The notes under the pieces: generated by a model | The model's database searches: none | What the model was told of the DNA's origin: nothing | The model's input: only the letters and a program-made list of their open reading frames with translations | Program-made: the position numbers and the translations under genes | Shown: positions 42,929 to 51,351 of the stretch, piece by piece | Layout of the letters: the number at the start of each line of letters is the position of its first letter | Position numbering within the stretch: the first letter of the stretch is position 1 | Assembly (NCBI RefSeq): GCF_045207655.1 | Contig: NZ_CP108784.1 | Coordinates: forward strand, 4,216,001 to 4,280,000 | Direction of reading: 5' to 3' | Source of the DNA: Embleya sp045207655 | Lineage (GTDB): Bacteria > Actinomycetota > Actinomycetes > Streptomycetales > Streptomycetaceae | DNA: 64,000 bases

Positions 42929-44377
42929 GTGGCGTACGGCGAACGCGCCCCGCAGGCGCCGATCGTGAGCCTGACCGACCGTCGGGCGCTGGAGGCCTGG
43001 CGACCGGCCGACGACGAGGTGATCGCGCGGGCCCGCAAGCTCAAGGAAGAGGCGCTGCTCGACTTCGGCATGGAACTGTCGGTCATCGCCTCGTGGTTGT
43101 ACACCAAGTGCCACCACCACATCCCGACCACCGCGATCGACACCGCGGCCGTGATGGCCTCCGGCGACGGCACCTGCCTGCTCCTGTACAACCCGCAGTT
43201 CTTCTGCGATCTGGGCCTGGACGGCGTGAAGTTCGTGCTCTTCCACGAGGCCCGGCACCTGATCCAGCGACACCTGTTCGCCGAGTCCGAGCTGCGTGCC
43301 GACCCGGTGTTCACGCTCGCGGCCGAGGTGACCATCAACCACGTCGCGATGACCCGTCTGGGCCGCAGCACGCTGCCGATCCTGCGCCGGACCGACCCGG
43401 ACACCGGCGCCTCGATCGAGGACCCCACCGGCGTCGACCCGCGCAAGGTCCACCGCTCGTACGTCGAGGACCTCACCGACCAGGGCCTGGAGGCGCTGTC
43501 CTACGACGACTTCGTGGACACCGACGCGACGGTCTACGCCGAGCTCAAGCGGATGAAGTACCCGCCGGTGCCGCCCCCGCTGTGCGTGCACGTGATCCTG
43601 GGCGAGGGCACCGGAAACAACGACGGCATGGACGGCGAGACGGTCGGCCGGGTGGCCTCGGAGGTGCTGCGCAGCGTCCTGCTCGCCGCCCGTCGAGGCG
43701 AGCGGCTGGCCCGACAGGAGCTGCTCGACCTGCTCGCGCGCACCGACGGCGCCACCGACCGGGCCTCCAAGCTGTGGGGCGATCTGGGCGCGGGCTTCCT
43801 GCGCGGCGAGACCCAGCGCACCCGCCGGGTCGAGTGGTGGCAGCAGTGGCTGGTGGACGTCCTGGCGTCCAAGCTGCGCGAGGGCGAACGCCTGGTCTAT
43901 CCGAAGAAGCGCGGCGCGCTGCTCGCCGCCCTCGGCCACGACCCGATGCTCGCCCGGCGCGGCCTGGAGCGCACCAAGGTCGTGGTGATCGCCTACGACA
44001 CCTCGGGTTCGATGCCCGACCAGGTGGTGAGCTGGCTGACCGAGCTGGTCGGCAAGGCCGACGGCGTCGAGACGCACTGGCTCAGCTTCGACGGCACCGT
44101 GATGCCGTTCAAGCCGGGCGAGCGGGTGCTGGGCGGCGGCGGCACCAACTTCCAGAACGTGGCCGACTACGTCGAGGGCCGACTGGCGATCGAGGGATCG
44201 GGCCGCTTCGAGGAATCGGTCGACGCGGTGGTGATGCTCACCGACGGTTACGCGCCGCCGATCACCCCCGCCGACCCGGACAAATGGATCTGGTTGATCA
44301 CCGAGGGCGGGGACGACTGGCCGGAGCGGCACCACCCGCCCATGGACTGTCATCGCGTCGTCACCGGCGACCACTGA
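42929..44377 (+). CDS. Metallopeptidase-vWA fusion (DUF2201-like)
   Basis: A 482-aa protein with two modules. Residues 40-200 carry a zincin-like HEARH (106-110) followed by AAEVTINHVA, the arrangement of the DUF2201 N-terminal putative metallopeptidase. Residues 345-480 are a von Willebrand A domain with an intact MIDAS motif YDTSGSMPD (about 355), then GGGGTNFQNV (the MIDAS Thr) and VMLTDGYAPP (the MIDAS Asp). GTG 42929 is preferred because GGGGAGG lies 8 nt upstream; GTG 42920 overlaps the previous stop. vWA-MoxR pairs work as ATPase-driven remodelling machines with the vWA protein as adaptor; the peptidase domain suggests protein cleavage. Confidence 0.87.
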   Translation: MAYGERAPQAPIVSLTDRRALEAWRPADDEVIARARKLKEEALLDFGMELSVIASWLYTKCHHHIPTTAIDTAAVMASGDGTCLLLYNPQFFCDLGLDGVKFVLFHEARHLIQRHLFAESELRADPVFTLAAEVTINHVAMTRLGRSTLPILRRTDPDTGASIEDPTGVDPRKVHRSYVEDLTDQGLEALSYDDFVDTDATVYAELKRMKYPPVPPPLCVHVILGEGTGNNDGMDGETVGRVASEVLRSVLLAARRGERLARQELLDLLARTDGATDRASKLWGDLGAGFLRGETQRTRRVEWWQQWLVDVLASKLREGERLVYPKKRGALLAALGHDPMLARRGLERTKVVVIAYDTSGSMPDQVVSWLTELVGKADGVETHWLSFDGTVMPFKPGERVLGGGGTNFQNVADYVEGRLAIEGSGRFEESVDAVVMLTDGYAPPITPADPDKWIWLITEGGDDWPERHHPPMDCHRVVTGDH

Positions 44378-44454
44378 TCCGGGGTCCGTCGATGCCGACG
44401 CGCCTCGCCGAAGAGCCCTCCGCAGCACGCCGTGCGCAGCACCCGGAAGGAACC

Positions 44455-46326
44455 ATGACGATCACCGCCGACACCACGCGCGCCGGACGCCCCGCGGCCG
44501 AGCCCAAGTGGAAGGCCACCGCCACCTACCCCGAACGCCCCAAGGGCTGGAAGGGCGTGTCCAAGCTGGAGGAGTTCATCGACGCGATGATCGACCTCGG
44601 CCAGACCGGCCAGATCTTCGGCGAGCACGGAATCGGCAAGACGGCGACGTTCTTCAGCCACATCCCCGACCGGCACGACGACACGGTCCTGGTCTTCGTA
44701 CCCGCCGCCAACCTGACCCCCGACGATCTGCTGATCAACGCGCCCGTCCGGGACGAGCGCACCGGCGAACTGGTGCTGCGTCAGTTGATCATGCGTCAAC
44801 TACGGCCCGGGAAGCGGTTCGTGCTGCTGATCGACGACGCGTTGCAGGCGGGCGAGACGATCCAGTCGCAACTGATGCAAATAGCCTGCAACTGGACACT
44901 CGGCGAACACGACCTGCGCGAACTGGGCTGTGTGGGTGTCTTCCTCACCGACAACGAGTCGCTGGCCGAGACCGCGACCCGGCGCACCGACCTGGCCATC
45001 CTGGACCGGATGGTCACGGTCAAGATCACCGCGACCGACACCGCGTGGCGGTTCAAGCTCGCCGAGCGCTTCGCCGGCACCGACCTGACCCCGGTGTTCC
45101 AGGTCTGGACGAGCCTGTCCCCGGCACTGCGCCAACTGGTGTCCCCGCGCACCCTGGAGCATGTGATCGACTGCGCGCTGGCCGGCTTCCCGCTGGTGTG
45201 GGGGTTGCCGTTGGTCAACGGCGACCGGCTCGCGCTGACCGAGACCAAGAAGGACGGCTCGCCCGGCCCGGACCGCACCGACGAGGTGCTCGACCGGATC
45301 GCCGCGGGCCTGAACGTGCGCAACCCCGACCAGACACCGGACGCGGTGCGCCGGATCGTCCGCGAGGCGATCCACCGCCGCTGGTCGGTGCTGATCCAGG
45401 GCCCGCCCGGGTGCGGCAAGACCGAGGTGGTGCGCGACGTGGTGCGCGCCGAGCTCGGCCACGACCCGCTCTACTTCTCCCTGCCGGTGACCAACGTCGA
45501 GGACCTGTGCGCGCCGGTGCCCACCCCGGACGGCTCGCTGGAGAACCTGCTCGCGGCCAAGTTCACCGATCCCGGCGCCAAGGTGATCGTCTGGGACGAG
45601 TACAACCGGCCCAAGGACAAGTCGACCTTCGCCAAGCTGATGGAGGTCACCCAGGAGTGGTCCATCGCGGGCCGCCCGATCCCCGGCCTGCGCGCGCAGA
45701 TCGCGTTGCAGAACCCGCCGTACCACCTCGGCCGCAAAATGCTCGTCTCGCGCAACAACATCGCGCAGGCGACCCGGTTCACCGCGTCGCTGACCATCCG
45801 TCCCGAGGACATCCCGGCCAACGAGTGGTTGATCAGCACCTACGGCCCGGTCGCCGAGACGGTCCTGGAGTGGTGGAAGAACGACATCGACGACGAGGGC
45901 CGGGACTGGATCACCAAGCGCACCCTGGAGCGGTTGATCAAGCTGCACAAGCGCGATCTGCCGTTGGAGATGGCCAAGGTCTACCTCGGCGACGGCGAGT
46001 ACGCGCCGGTGCCGCTGAACGCGCTGGAGGCCCGCTTCGCGGAGAACCCGGCCACCGGCCTGGGTGACATCTCGGCCAATCTGGCCGAGTGGGTGCGGCG
46101 GTTGGAGGCGGCCAACGAGGAGTCGGGCGAGGGCACCGACGACACCGACATCGTGCACCAGGTACTGGCCAACGCCGAGTTGAGCCAGCTCCGCGAACAC
46201 CTGGACACCGTGGCGCAGTTGCTGGCCGGCCTGCCGCCCAAGCTGCGCTCGAGCTACCTGGTCGGCCAGTCCGTGGACAAGCAGCGGTTCTGGATCGAGG
46301 CGTTCGCGAAGATGCCGAGGAAGTAG
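44455..46326 (+). CDS. Double-AAA MoxR-like ATPase
   Basis: A 623-aa protein with two AAA+ modules. The first has Walker A GEHGIGKT (56-63) and a Walker B-like VLLIDDALQ. The second has Walker A GPPGCGKT (about 316-323), Walker B VIVWDEYNRP (about 380) and sensor-like IALQNPPYH. The C-terminal part (500-623) is a helical lid region. The ATG at 44455 has GGAAGG close upstream. It completes the operon with the vWA-metallopeptidase and helical protein. MoxR-type ATPases remodel client complexes presented by their vWA partner, so these three proteins probably act as one assembly. Confidence 0.88.
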   Translation: MTITADTTRAGRPAAEPKWKATATYPERPKGWKGVSKLEEFIDAMIDLGQTGQIFGEHGIGKTATFFSHIPDRHDDTVLVFVPAANLTPDDLLINAPVRDERTGELVLRQLIMRQLRPGKRFVLLIDDALQAGETIQSQLMQIACNWTLGEHDLRELGCVGVFLTDNESLAETATRRTDLAILDRMVTVKITATDTAWRFKLAERFAGTDLTPVFQVWTSLSPALRQLVSPRTLEHVIDCALAGFPLVWGLPLVNGDRLALTETKKDGSPGPDRTDEVLDRIAAGLNVRNPDQTPDAVRRIVREAIHRRWSVLIQGPPGCGKTEVVRDVVRAELGHDPLYFSLPVTNVEDLCAPVPTPDGSLENLLAAKFTDPGAKVIVWDEYNRPKDKSTFAKLMEVTQEWSIAGRPIPGLRAQIALQNPPYHLGRKMLVSRNNIAQATRFTASLTIRPEDIPANEWLISTYGPVAETVLEWWKNDIDDEGRDWITKRTLERLIKLHKRDLPLEMAKVYLGDGEYAPVPLNALEARFAENPATGLGDISANLAEWVRRLEAANEESGEGTDDTDIVHQVLANAELSQLREHLDTVAQLLAGLPPKLRSSYLVGQSVDKQRFWIEAFAKMPRK

Positions 46327-46407
46327 ACCCGGGAGCAACGGTCCCGGAGCTGCGGTCGCGGAAAAGCGGTCCCGAGAAGCGGGATCGGCCGAGCCCCGGC
46401 CCGCCCG

Positions 46408-47967
46408 TCAGCGCTTGCGGCGGGCGGTGCCGAACAGGCTGCGGGTGATCTCCCGGCCGATCTGGGTGCCCACCGAGCGCAGCATGGACTTCACCGCCGA
46501 GTTGCCCATCACCTGGTCGACCATCCCGGACTTGGGCTTCTCCCCACGCCCGCGCCGGCTCTCCGGCTCGGACTCGGCCGCCGGTTCGGGCGCCGCCGAC
46601 TCCGGCTCGGCCGGCGGCGCCTGAGCTGCCGTCAGCTTCTCGTACGCCGACTCCCGATCGACCGCCGTGCCGTACTTTGCGAACAGCGGCGATCCGTCGA
46701 CGGCCGCCCGCATGGCCTCCGCCGGGATCGGCGCCATCAACGACGCCGGGGCCCGCAGCCGGGTCCAGGCCACCGGCGTCGGCGCGCCCTTCTCGCCGAG
46801 CACGGTGACCACGGCCTCGCCGGTGCCCGCCTGGGTCAGCACCGCGTCCAGGTCGTAACCCGAACGCGGGAACGTGGACACGGTGGCCTTGAGCGCCTTG
46901 GCGTCCTCGGGAGTGAACGCGCGCAGCGCGTGTTGCACCCGGTTGCCCAACTGGGACAACACGTCGCCGGGCACGTCCCGCGGTGTCTGGGTGACGAAGA
47001 AAATGCCCACCCCCTTCGACCGGATCAGCCGTACGGTCTGGGTGATCGCGGTCAGGAACGCCTTCGAGGCGCCGGTGAACAGCAGGTGCGCCTCGTCGAA
47101 GAAGAACACCAGGCGCGGCCGATCCGGGTCGCCGACCTCCGGCAGATCGTGGAACAGGTCGGCGAGCAGCCACATCAGGAACGTGGAGAACAACTGCGGC
47201 TTGTCCTGCACCGCGGCGAGTTCGAGCACCGAGACCAGGCCGTGCCCGTCGGGGGTGGTGCGCAGCAGATCGGCGGTGTCGAAGTCCGGTTCGCCGAAGA
47301 ACGCCCCGCCGCCGTTGTTGTCCAACGTGATCAGCGCGCGCAGGATCACCCCGGCGGTGGCGGCGGACAGCCCGCCGATCGCCTTGAGCTCGGCCTTGCC
47401 CTGATCGTCCGTCAGGTACTGGATCACCGCGCGCAGGTCCTTGAGATCGACCAGTTCCAGCCCCCGCTGATCGGCGAAGTGGAAGATCAGGCCGAGCGAG
47501 GACTCCTGCGTCTCGTTCAGGTCCAGCACCTTGGCCAGCAGGGTCGGCCCGAAGTCGGTGATGGTGGCCCGGATCGGCACTCCCGGCCCGATCCCGCCGA
47601 GCGCGTAGAACTCGGCCGGGCATCCGGCGGGTTGCCAGTCCTGGCCGACCTCCGCCGCGCGCGCGGCGGTCCGGTCGCTCGGCTCGCCCGGCTCGGAGAT
47701 GCCGGAGAGGTCGCCCTTGATGTCGGCGAGGAAGACCGGCACGCCCTGTGCGGACAGTTGCTCCGCGATCAGTTGCAGCGTCTTGGTCTTGCCGGTGCCG
47801 GTCGCGCCCGCGACCAGGCCGTGTCGATTGAGCACCGCGAGCGGGACGCGCACCGGAGCCTGCGCGTGCGCGACGCCCTCGACGACGGCCGCGCCCAGTT
47901 CCAGCGCGGGTCCGGTGAAGGTGTACCCCGCCGCGATGGTCGCGATCGTGTCGTCCTGCTCGCTCAT
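46408..47967 (-). CDS. HerA-like P-loop ATPase (DUF853)
   Basis: A 519-aa FtsK/HerA-superfamily ATPase of the DUF853 type. Walker A GATGTGKTKT (about 52-61), ADIKGDLSG after it, Walker B RLVFFFDEAHLLF (about 278), the motif FFVTQTPRDVPGDVLSQLGN and an arginine in NRVQHALRAFT. The C-terminal 70 residues are Pro/Glu-rich, then SVGTQIGREITRSLFG and a basic end. The ATG at 47967 has GGAGGAG upstream. Related proteins act as DNA-pumping or helicase-like motors; a nuclease partner (NurA or Sir2) is not adjacent. It converges with the MoxR operon, so common function is possible but not shown. Confidence 0.87.
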   Translation of the reverse strand: MSEQDDTIATIAAGYTFTGPALELGAAVVEGVAHAQAPVRVPLAVLNRHGLVAGATGTGKTKTLQLIAEQLSAQGVPVFLADIKGDLSGISEPGEPSDRTAARAAEVGQDWQPAGCPAEFYALGGIGPGVPIRATITDFGPTLLAKVLDLNETQESSLGLIFHFADQRGLELVDLKDLRAVIQYLTDDQGKAELKAIGGLSAATAGVILRALITLDNNGGGAFFGEPDFDTADLLRTTPDGHGLVSVLELAAVQDKPQLFSTFLMWLLADLFHDLPEVGDPDRPRLVFFFDEAHLLFTGASKAFLTAITQTVRLIRSKGVGIFFVTQTPRDVPGDVLSQLGNRVQHALRAFTPEDAKALKATVSTFPRSGYDLDAVLTQAGTGEAVVTVLGEKGAPTPVAWTRLRAPASLMAPIPAEAMRAAVDGSPLFAKYGTAVDRESAYEKLTAAQAPPAEPESAAPEPAAESEPESRRGRGEKPKSGMVDQVMGNSAVKSMLRSVGTQIGREITRSLFGTARRKR

Positions 47968-48135
47968 GCGCTCCTCCGCTCGCCGAGATGCGAAAGACGA
48001 ATACACCGATAGGACAAGAAATATCCCGATTGCCCCGGCCGATCGGCCATCCGAGCCGGCCCGATCCGCACCCTCCCTCCCTCTCATCGGCGCCGGGTGG
48101 GGGTTCGGGGACCTCGATCCCGGTAGGCTGAGCCT

Positions 48136-48432
48136 GTGATCTTCAAGCGGATCGGTGACGGCAAACCGTACCCGGACCACGGGAGGTCGGGTGCCCGGCA
48201 ATGGGCCGACATCGCCCCGCGGCCCGTGCGTCTGGACCAACTCATCACGACGAAGCGGCAACTCGACCTCGACACGCTGCTCGCCGAGGACTCGACCTTC
48301 TACGGCGATCTCTTCGCGCACGTCGTGAAATGGGAGGGCGACCTGTACCTGGAGGACGGACTCCATCGCGCGGTCCGGGCCGCCCTACAACAGCGCCAGG
48401 TGTTGCACGCGCGCGTGCTCGAACTCGGCTGA
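48136..48432 (+). CDS. Conserved small protein with ParB-like core
   Basis: A 98-aa protein. The segment LDQLITTKRQLDLDTLLAED and the later YLEDGLHRAVRAALQQRQ resemble the DG-HR segment of ParB/sulfiredoxin-type small domains, in which Asp-Gly and His-Arg bind a nucleotide or phosphate. It starts with GTG at 48136. It lies upstream of, and in the same direction as, the LytR_C gene, an arrangement I recognise as common in Streptomyces, where it has been labelled a VapB-type antitoxin or hypothetical. No toxin gene is adjacent, so I do not accept the antitoxin label. Confidence 0.7.
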   Translation: MIFKRIGDGKPYPDHGRSGARQWADIAPRPVRLDQLITTKRQLDLDTLLAEDSTFYGDLFAHVVKWEGDLYLEDGLHRAVRAALQQRQVLHARVLELG

Positions 48433-48577
48433 GCGCGCAACCTCGGCGGCCCGATCAGGTGGTCGTCGCGCGTACGGCCCTGCCCCGATACGCAAGGCGC
48501 CAGGTCGGCGCTAACCTCGACTCCATGGCGACCGGGATCACGGCCATGCCGTGCAGGAGGAGGACGGGGGCACACCG

Positions 48578-49180
48578 ATGAGCATGCTCACTCCCCGCGG
48601 CATGGGAGGCCAGTACAAGATCACTGGCAAGCTGTATCCGCGCATGACGCGGCGCAGGCGACGCATGCCCGTCGTCATCGCGATCGTGGTCGGGCTGGTG
48701 GTACTGGCCACGGCCGGCTGGGGCGTGTACCACTTCACGTCCGACGACAAGGACGCCAAGGCCGCCGCCTGCCCGTCCCCGACGGCCTCGGCCCCGCCGA
48801 GCGCCCCGCCCGAGGCGCTTCCCGAGCCCAAGACGATCACGGTGAACGTCTACAACGCGACCAAGCGCACGGGCCTGGCCAAGACCGTCTCCGACGCGCT
48901 CAAGGTACGCGGCTTCACCATCGGCAAGGTGACCAACGACCCGCTGAACCAGCCGATCGCCGCGACCGCCGAGATCCGCCACGGCTTCCCCGGCGCCACC
49001 CCGGCGAAGGTGGTCGCGGCCCAGGTGGCGGCGAGCACCGACAAGGAGGACCAGCGCACCGACGGCTCGGTCGACCTGGTGATCGGTGACGGGTGGACCG
49101 ACCTGGCCACCGCGGAGCAGGCCGCCGCGATCCTGGCCCCGCCGCCCCCGCCGCCCGCGAGCGCCCCGCCGGGCTGCTGA
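48578..49180 (+). CDS. LytR C-terminal domain protein
   Basis: A 200-aa membrane-anchored envelope protein. A basic N-terminus (RMTRRRRRMP) leads into one helix (VVIAIVVGLVVLATAGWGVY), a Pro/Ser linker, then a LytR_C domain at about 85-185 (ITVNVYNATKRTGLAKTVSD, ALKVRGFTIG, VDLVIGDGWTDL). A Pro-rich tail ends in Cys. Start ATG 48578 has GGAGGAGG upstream. The catalytic LCP domain that usually precedes LytR_C is absent, as in other stand-alone actinomycete homologues. It probably acts at the outer face of the membrane in wall polymer handling. Confidence 0.85.
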   Translation: MSMLTPRGMGGQYKITGKLYPRMTRRRRRMPVVIAIVVGLVVLATAGWGVYHFTSDDKDAKAAACPSPTASAPPSAPPEALPEPKTITVNVYNATKRTGLAKTVSDALKVRGFTIGKVTNDPLNQPIAATAEIRHGFPGATPAKVVAAQVAASTDKEDQRTDGSVDLVIGDGWTDLATAEQAAAILAPPPPPPASAPPGC

Positions 49181-49276
49181 CCACCCGAAGCCACCCGAAG
49201 GCCCCGTCCGGGGGCCTCACCCGCTGCCGCCCCGCACCCGACGAGGGCGGCAGCGGCGCGCCGGGGCCGGTGTCGG

Positions 49277-50161
49277 TCAGCCGTTGCCGGGCTTGCCGAA
49301 CTCTTCGATCAGCACGGGATACTGCTCCCCGCCGTGTCCGGCGGCGATCGAGCGGTCGGCCATCGCCTTGAACAACCTCGGCAGCTCGGCGTTGACACCC
49401 AGCGCCTCGCTCTCCTCGATCAGGTGGGTCATCGCCCGCGCGTCGGTCTCCAGGGCCGACACCTCGGCCGGAAAGGAGCCGCGGTCGATCTGCTCGGCGT
49501 ACCCGGGCAGCCATTCGGCCACTCCGGCGGCCATCTGGCGCGCGAACGGCGCGTACGTCGCGGCGTCGACACCGGCCGTCCCGAGCATCGCGGTGCCCTG
49601 GAGCCAGGCGTTCAGGACGGCCCACATCATGGCCAGACCGGCCACGTCGTACAGGGACGCCAGCCCGTGGTCCGCGCCCAGGTGGGTGACCGTGCCGAGC
49701 ACCCCGAGCGTCGTCTCGTGCGCCTCGAAGTCCGCCTGCGGCCCGCTGTGCAAAATCATCGCCTCGGCGGTCCCGATCCCCGACGGGATGGCCATGATGG
49801 CGCCGTCCAGGTATCGGGCACCACGCGACTCGGCCCACCGGGCGGCCTCCCGGGCCTGGGCCGAGTCGCCCGAGGTGAGGTTGATCAACATCGTGCCGCG
49901 CAACGCGGCCTCGTCCGCCCCGAGCAGCTCGTACATGGCCTGGTAGTCGGTGACGCAGACGATCGTCAGGGGGCCCGCCCCGAGCGCGTCGCCCACGGTC
50001 GGCGCCAAGCGGGCACCCTCGGCCACCAACGAGTCGGCCTTGGCGGTCGTACGGTTCCACACGGTGGTGGGATGGCCGGCCTTCAGGAACGCGCCGGCGA
50101 GTGCCCGGCCCATCAGGCCGAGTCCGATGACGGTCACGGGGGTAGCGGTTTCGTTGTTCAT
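49277..50161 (-). CDS. NAD(P)-dependent oxidoreductase, imine-reductase/6PGDH type
   Basis: A 294-aa beta-hydroxyacid-dehydrogenase-superfamily protein. The Rossmann motif is VIGLGLMGRALAGAFLKAGH (9-28), followed by VWNRT (NADP-preferring Arg) and NLTSGDSAQAREAA, the substrate loop. The catalytic Lys of true hydroxyacid dehydrogenases (GxxGxGxxxKxxN) is replaced by the LYDVAGLAMMWAVLNAW segment, as in imine reductases. It is divergent from a MerR gene with a classical elongated-spacer promoter between them, so it should be controlled by that regulator. Start ATG 50161. Confidence 0.85.
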   Translation of the reverse strand: MNNETATPVTVIGLGLMGRALAGAFLKAGHPTTVWNRTTAKADSLVAEGARLAPTVGDALGAGPLTIVCVTDYQAMYELLGADEAALRGTMLINLTSGDSAQAREAARWAESRGARYLDGAIMAIPSGIGTAEAMILHSGPQADFEAHETTLGVLGTVTHLGADHGLASLYDVAGLAMMWAVLNAWLQGTAMLGTAGVDAATYAPFARQMAAGVAEWLPGYAEQIDRGSFPAEVSALETDARAMTHLIEESEALGVNAELPRLFKAMADRSIAAGHGGEQYPVLIEEFGKPGNG

Positions 50162-50167
50162 GGCAGC

Positions 50168-50200
50168 ATCGTCAACGTTGATACCGGTGTGAAGGTCAAG
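50168..50200 (-). promoter_or_regulatory. MerR-type promoter/operator
   Basis: On the minus strand, TTGACCTTCACACCGGTATC runs on into AACGTTGACGAT. A TTGACC -35 hexamer is followed by a spacer of about 19 bp and a GACGAT -10, with the imperfect dyad ACCTTCACACCGGT / ATCAACGTT inside, as in MerR-family operators. It lies between the reductase gene (leftward) and the merR gene (rightward). Confidence 0.6.
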
Positions 50201-50210
50201 TGAGGTTTTG

Positions 50211-50618
50211 ATGCGGATCGGCGAACTGAGTCGTCGCACGGGCGTCCACGCCCATCAACTGCGCTACTACGAGGCCCAGGGCCTGCTGGAGGCGGACCGC
50301 CGCGCGAACGGCTACCGCGAGTACGACGAGAACGCCCTGCTGCGGGTGAAGCAGATCCGACACCTGCTCGGCGCCGGTCTGTCCTCCGAGGACATCGCGT
50401 ACCTGCTGCCCTGCGCGGTCGGCGAGGCCCCGGAGCTGCCCGGGTGTATGGAACTGCTGACCGCGATGCGGTCCCGGCTGCGGCGCCTGGAGGATCAGAT
50501 GGACCGACTCGCCCAGTCCCGCGACGCGCTCGCCGCCTACATCGACGCGGCCGAGCGAACGGGCGACGAGAGCTACCCACCCTTCGACGGCGCCGACCTG
50601 GAGCCCGTCCCCGCCTGA
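50211..50618 (+). CDS. MerR-family transcriptional regulator
   Basis: A 135-aa regulator. HTH_MerR signature MRIGELSRRTGVHAHQLRYY (1-20) continues EAQGLLEADRRANGYREY, then a coiled-coil segment (MELLTAMRSRLRRLEDQMDR) for dimerisation. The short C-terminus, with only Cys in LPCAV and LPGCM, lacks a clear metal-binding loop, so it may sense a small molecule or oxidant. Start ATG 50211 with GAGG 5 nt before; the TTG codon just upstream is less likely. It probably regulates itself and the divergent reductase gene. Confidence 0.88.
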   Translation: MRIGELSRRTGVHAHQLRYYEAQGLLEADRRANGYREYDENALLRVKQIRHLLGAGLSSEDIAYLLPCAVGEAPELPGCMELLTAMRSRLRRLEDQMDRLAQSRDALAAYIDAAERTGDESYPPFDGADLEPVPA

Positions 50619-50667
50619 ACGAAGGCCCGCGAAGACGAACCGAGAGCAAAACCGAGACCACGAACGA

Positions 50668-50700
50668 CGAAGGACCCGACCGCGTGCGGTCGGGTCCTTC
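50668..50700. terminator. tRNA-Ser terminator hairpin
   Basis: A 14-bp inverted repeat, AAGGACCCGACCGC / GCGGTCGGGTCCTT, around a short loop. It lies 19 bp beyond the 3' end of the leftward tRNA-Ser gene. It may also end the MerR transcript from the other side. Confidence 0.8.
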
Positions 50701-50718
50701 GTATGTCCTGCTCAAGAG

Positions 50719-50805
50719 CGGTAGCGGTGGGATTTGAACCCACGGATAGCTTGCACCATCACACGCTTTCGAGGCGTGCTCCTTAGGCCACTCGGACACG
50801 CTACC
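50719..50805 (-). tRNA. tRNA-Ser (anticodon CGA)
   Basis: An 87-nt class II tRNA. Acceptor GGTAGCG pairs with CGCTACC followed by discriminator G; D arm GTCCGAGTGGCCTAAGGAGC; anticodon stem CACGC/GCGTG with loop CTCGAAA, giving anticodon CGA; a long variable arm; T arm GTGGGTTCAAATCCCAC. It is intact, reads leftward, and is followed by a strong terminator. It is not the source of the tRNA-Ser(GGA) fragments at 11-23 kb, whose acceptor and T arms differ. Confidence 0.95.
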
Positions 50806-50815
50806 GAGAGAGAGC

Positions 50816-51346
50816 TTACCGGATGCCGGGCTGTGCTTCGTAACCGGATTCCGGAGAGCGGGTGTGGGTGAAAAAGTCGCGCAGGACGGCGGTGCAGTCC
50901 GCCACCGCGACGCCGCCGACCACCTCGGGGCGGTGGTTCAGGCCCCGGTCGCGCAGCACGTCCCACAGCGAGCCCGCGGCGCCGGCCTTGGGGTCCCAGG
51001 CGCCGAAGACCACCCGGTCCACCCGGGCCAGCACGATCGCGCCCGCGCACATCGTGCAGGGCTCCAGGGTGACCACCAGGGTGCAGCCGGACAGCCGCCA
51101 TTCCCCGACGGCCTTGGCGGCCTCGCGCAGGGCGAGGATCTCCGCGTGGGCCGTCGGGTCGCCGTGCGCCTCGCGTTCGTTGCGGCCGCGGCCGAGCACC
51201 GCGCCGTCCGGGCCGAGCACCACGCACCCCACCGGCACATCCCCGGTGTCGACCGCCAGGGCCGCCTCGGCCAGGGCCAGCCGCATGGCGGGCTCGTACC
51301 GACGAAGCGCGGGGTCGAACGGGGGCTCGGGCACCGGCGGGGGCAT
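50816..51346 (-). CDS. tadA: tRNA-specific adenosine deaminase TadA
   Basis: A 176-aa zinc deaminase that converts A34 to inosine in tRNA-Arg(ACG). The catalytic motif is HAE (67-69) with the Zn-binding PCTMC (96-100); the flanking GRGRNEREAHGDPTAHAEI is typical. The start at ATG 51346 is preceded by a tight junction with its accessory gene, 5 bp away. The C-terminus (DFFTHTRSPESGY) corresponds to the family's last helix. Confidence 0.93.
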   Translation of the reverse strand: MPPPVPEPPFDPALRRYEPAMRLALAEAALAVDTGDVPVGCVVLGPDGAVLGRGRNEREAHGDPTAHAEILALREAAKAVGEWRLSGCTLVVTLEPCTMCAGAIVLARVDRVVFGAWDPKAGAAGSLWDVLRDRGLNHRPEVVGGVAVADCTAVLRDFFTHTRSPESGYEAQPGIR

Positions 51347-51351
51347 CGTGC

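Noticed and set aside
41531..44377. A single 948-aa rightward gene in place of the vWA protein
   Set aside because: The upstream half is another frame of the helical-protein gene; the true start has a GGGGAGG site at 42914-42920.
46930..48012. A rightward 360-aa gene
   Set aside because: It is antisense to the HerA-like ATPase, has Gln/Arg/Val-rich shadow composition and no motif.
48136..48432. VapB antitoxin of a toxin-antitoxin pair
   Set aside because: No PIN-domain toxin or other partner gene is adjacent, and the sequence resembles a ParB-like core more than an antitoxin DNA-binding fold.
50719..50805. tRNA-Ser(CGA) as the source or target of the element array
   Set aside because: Its T arm, acceptor stem and anticodon differ from the fragments, and it is not flanked by repeats or arm sites.
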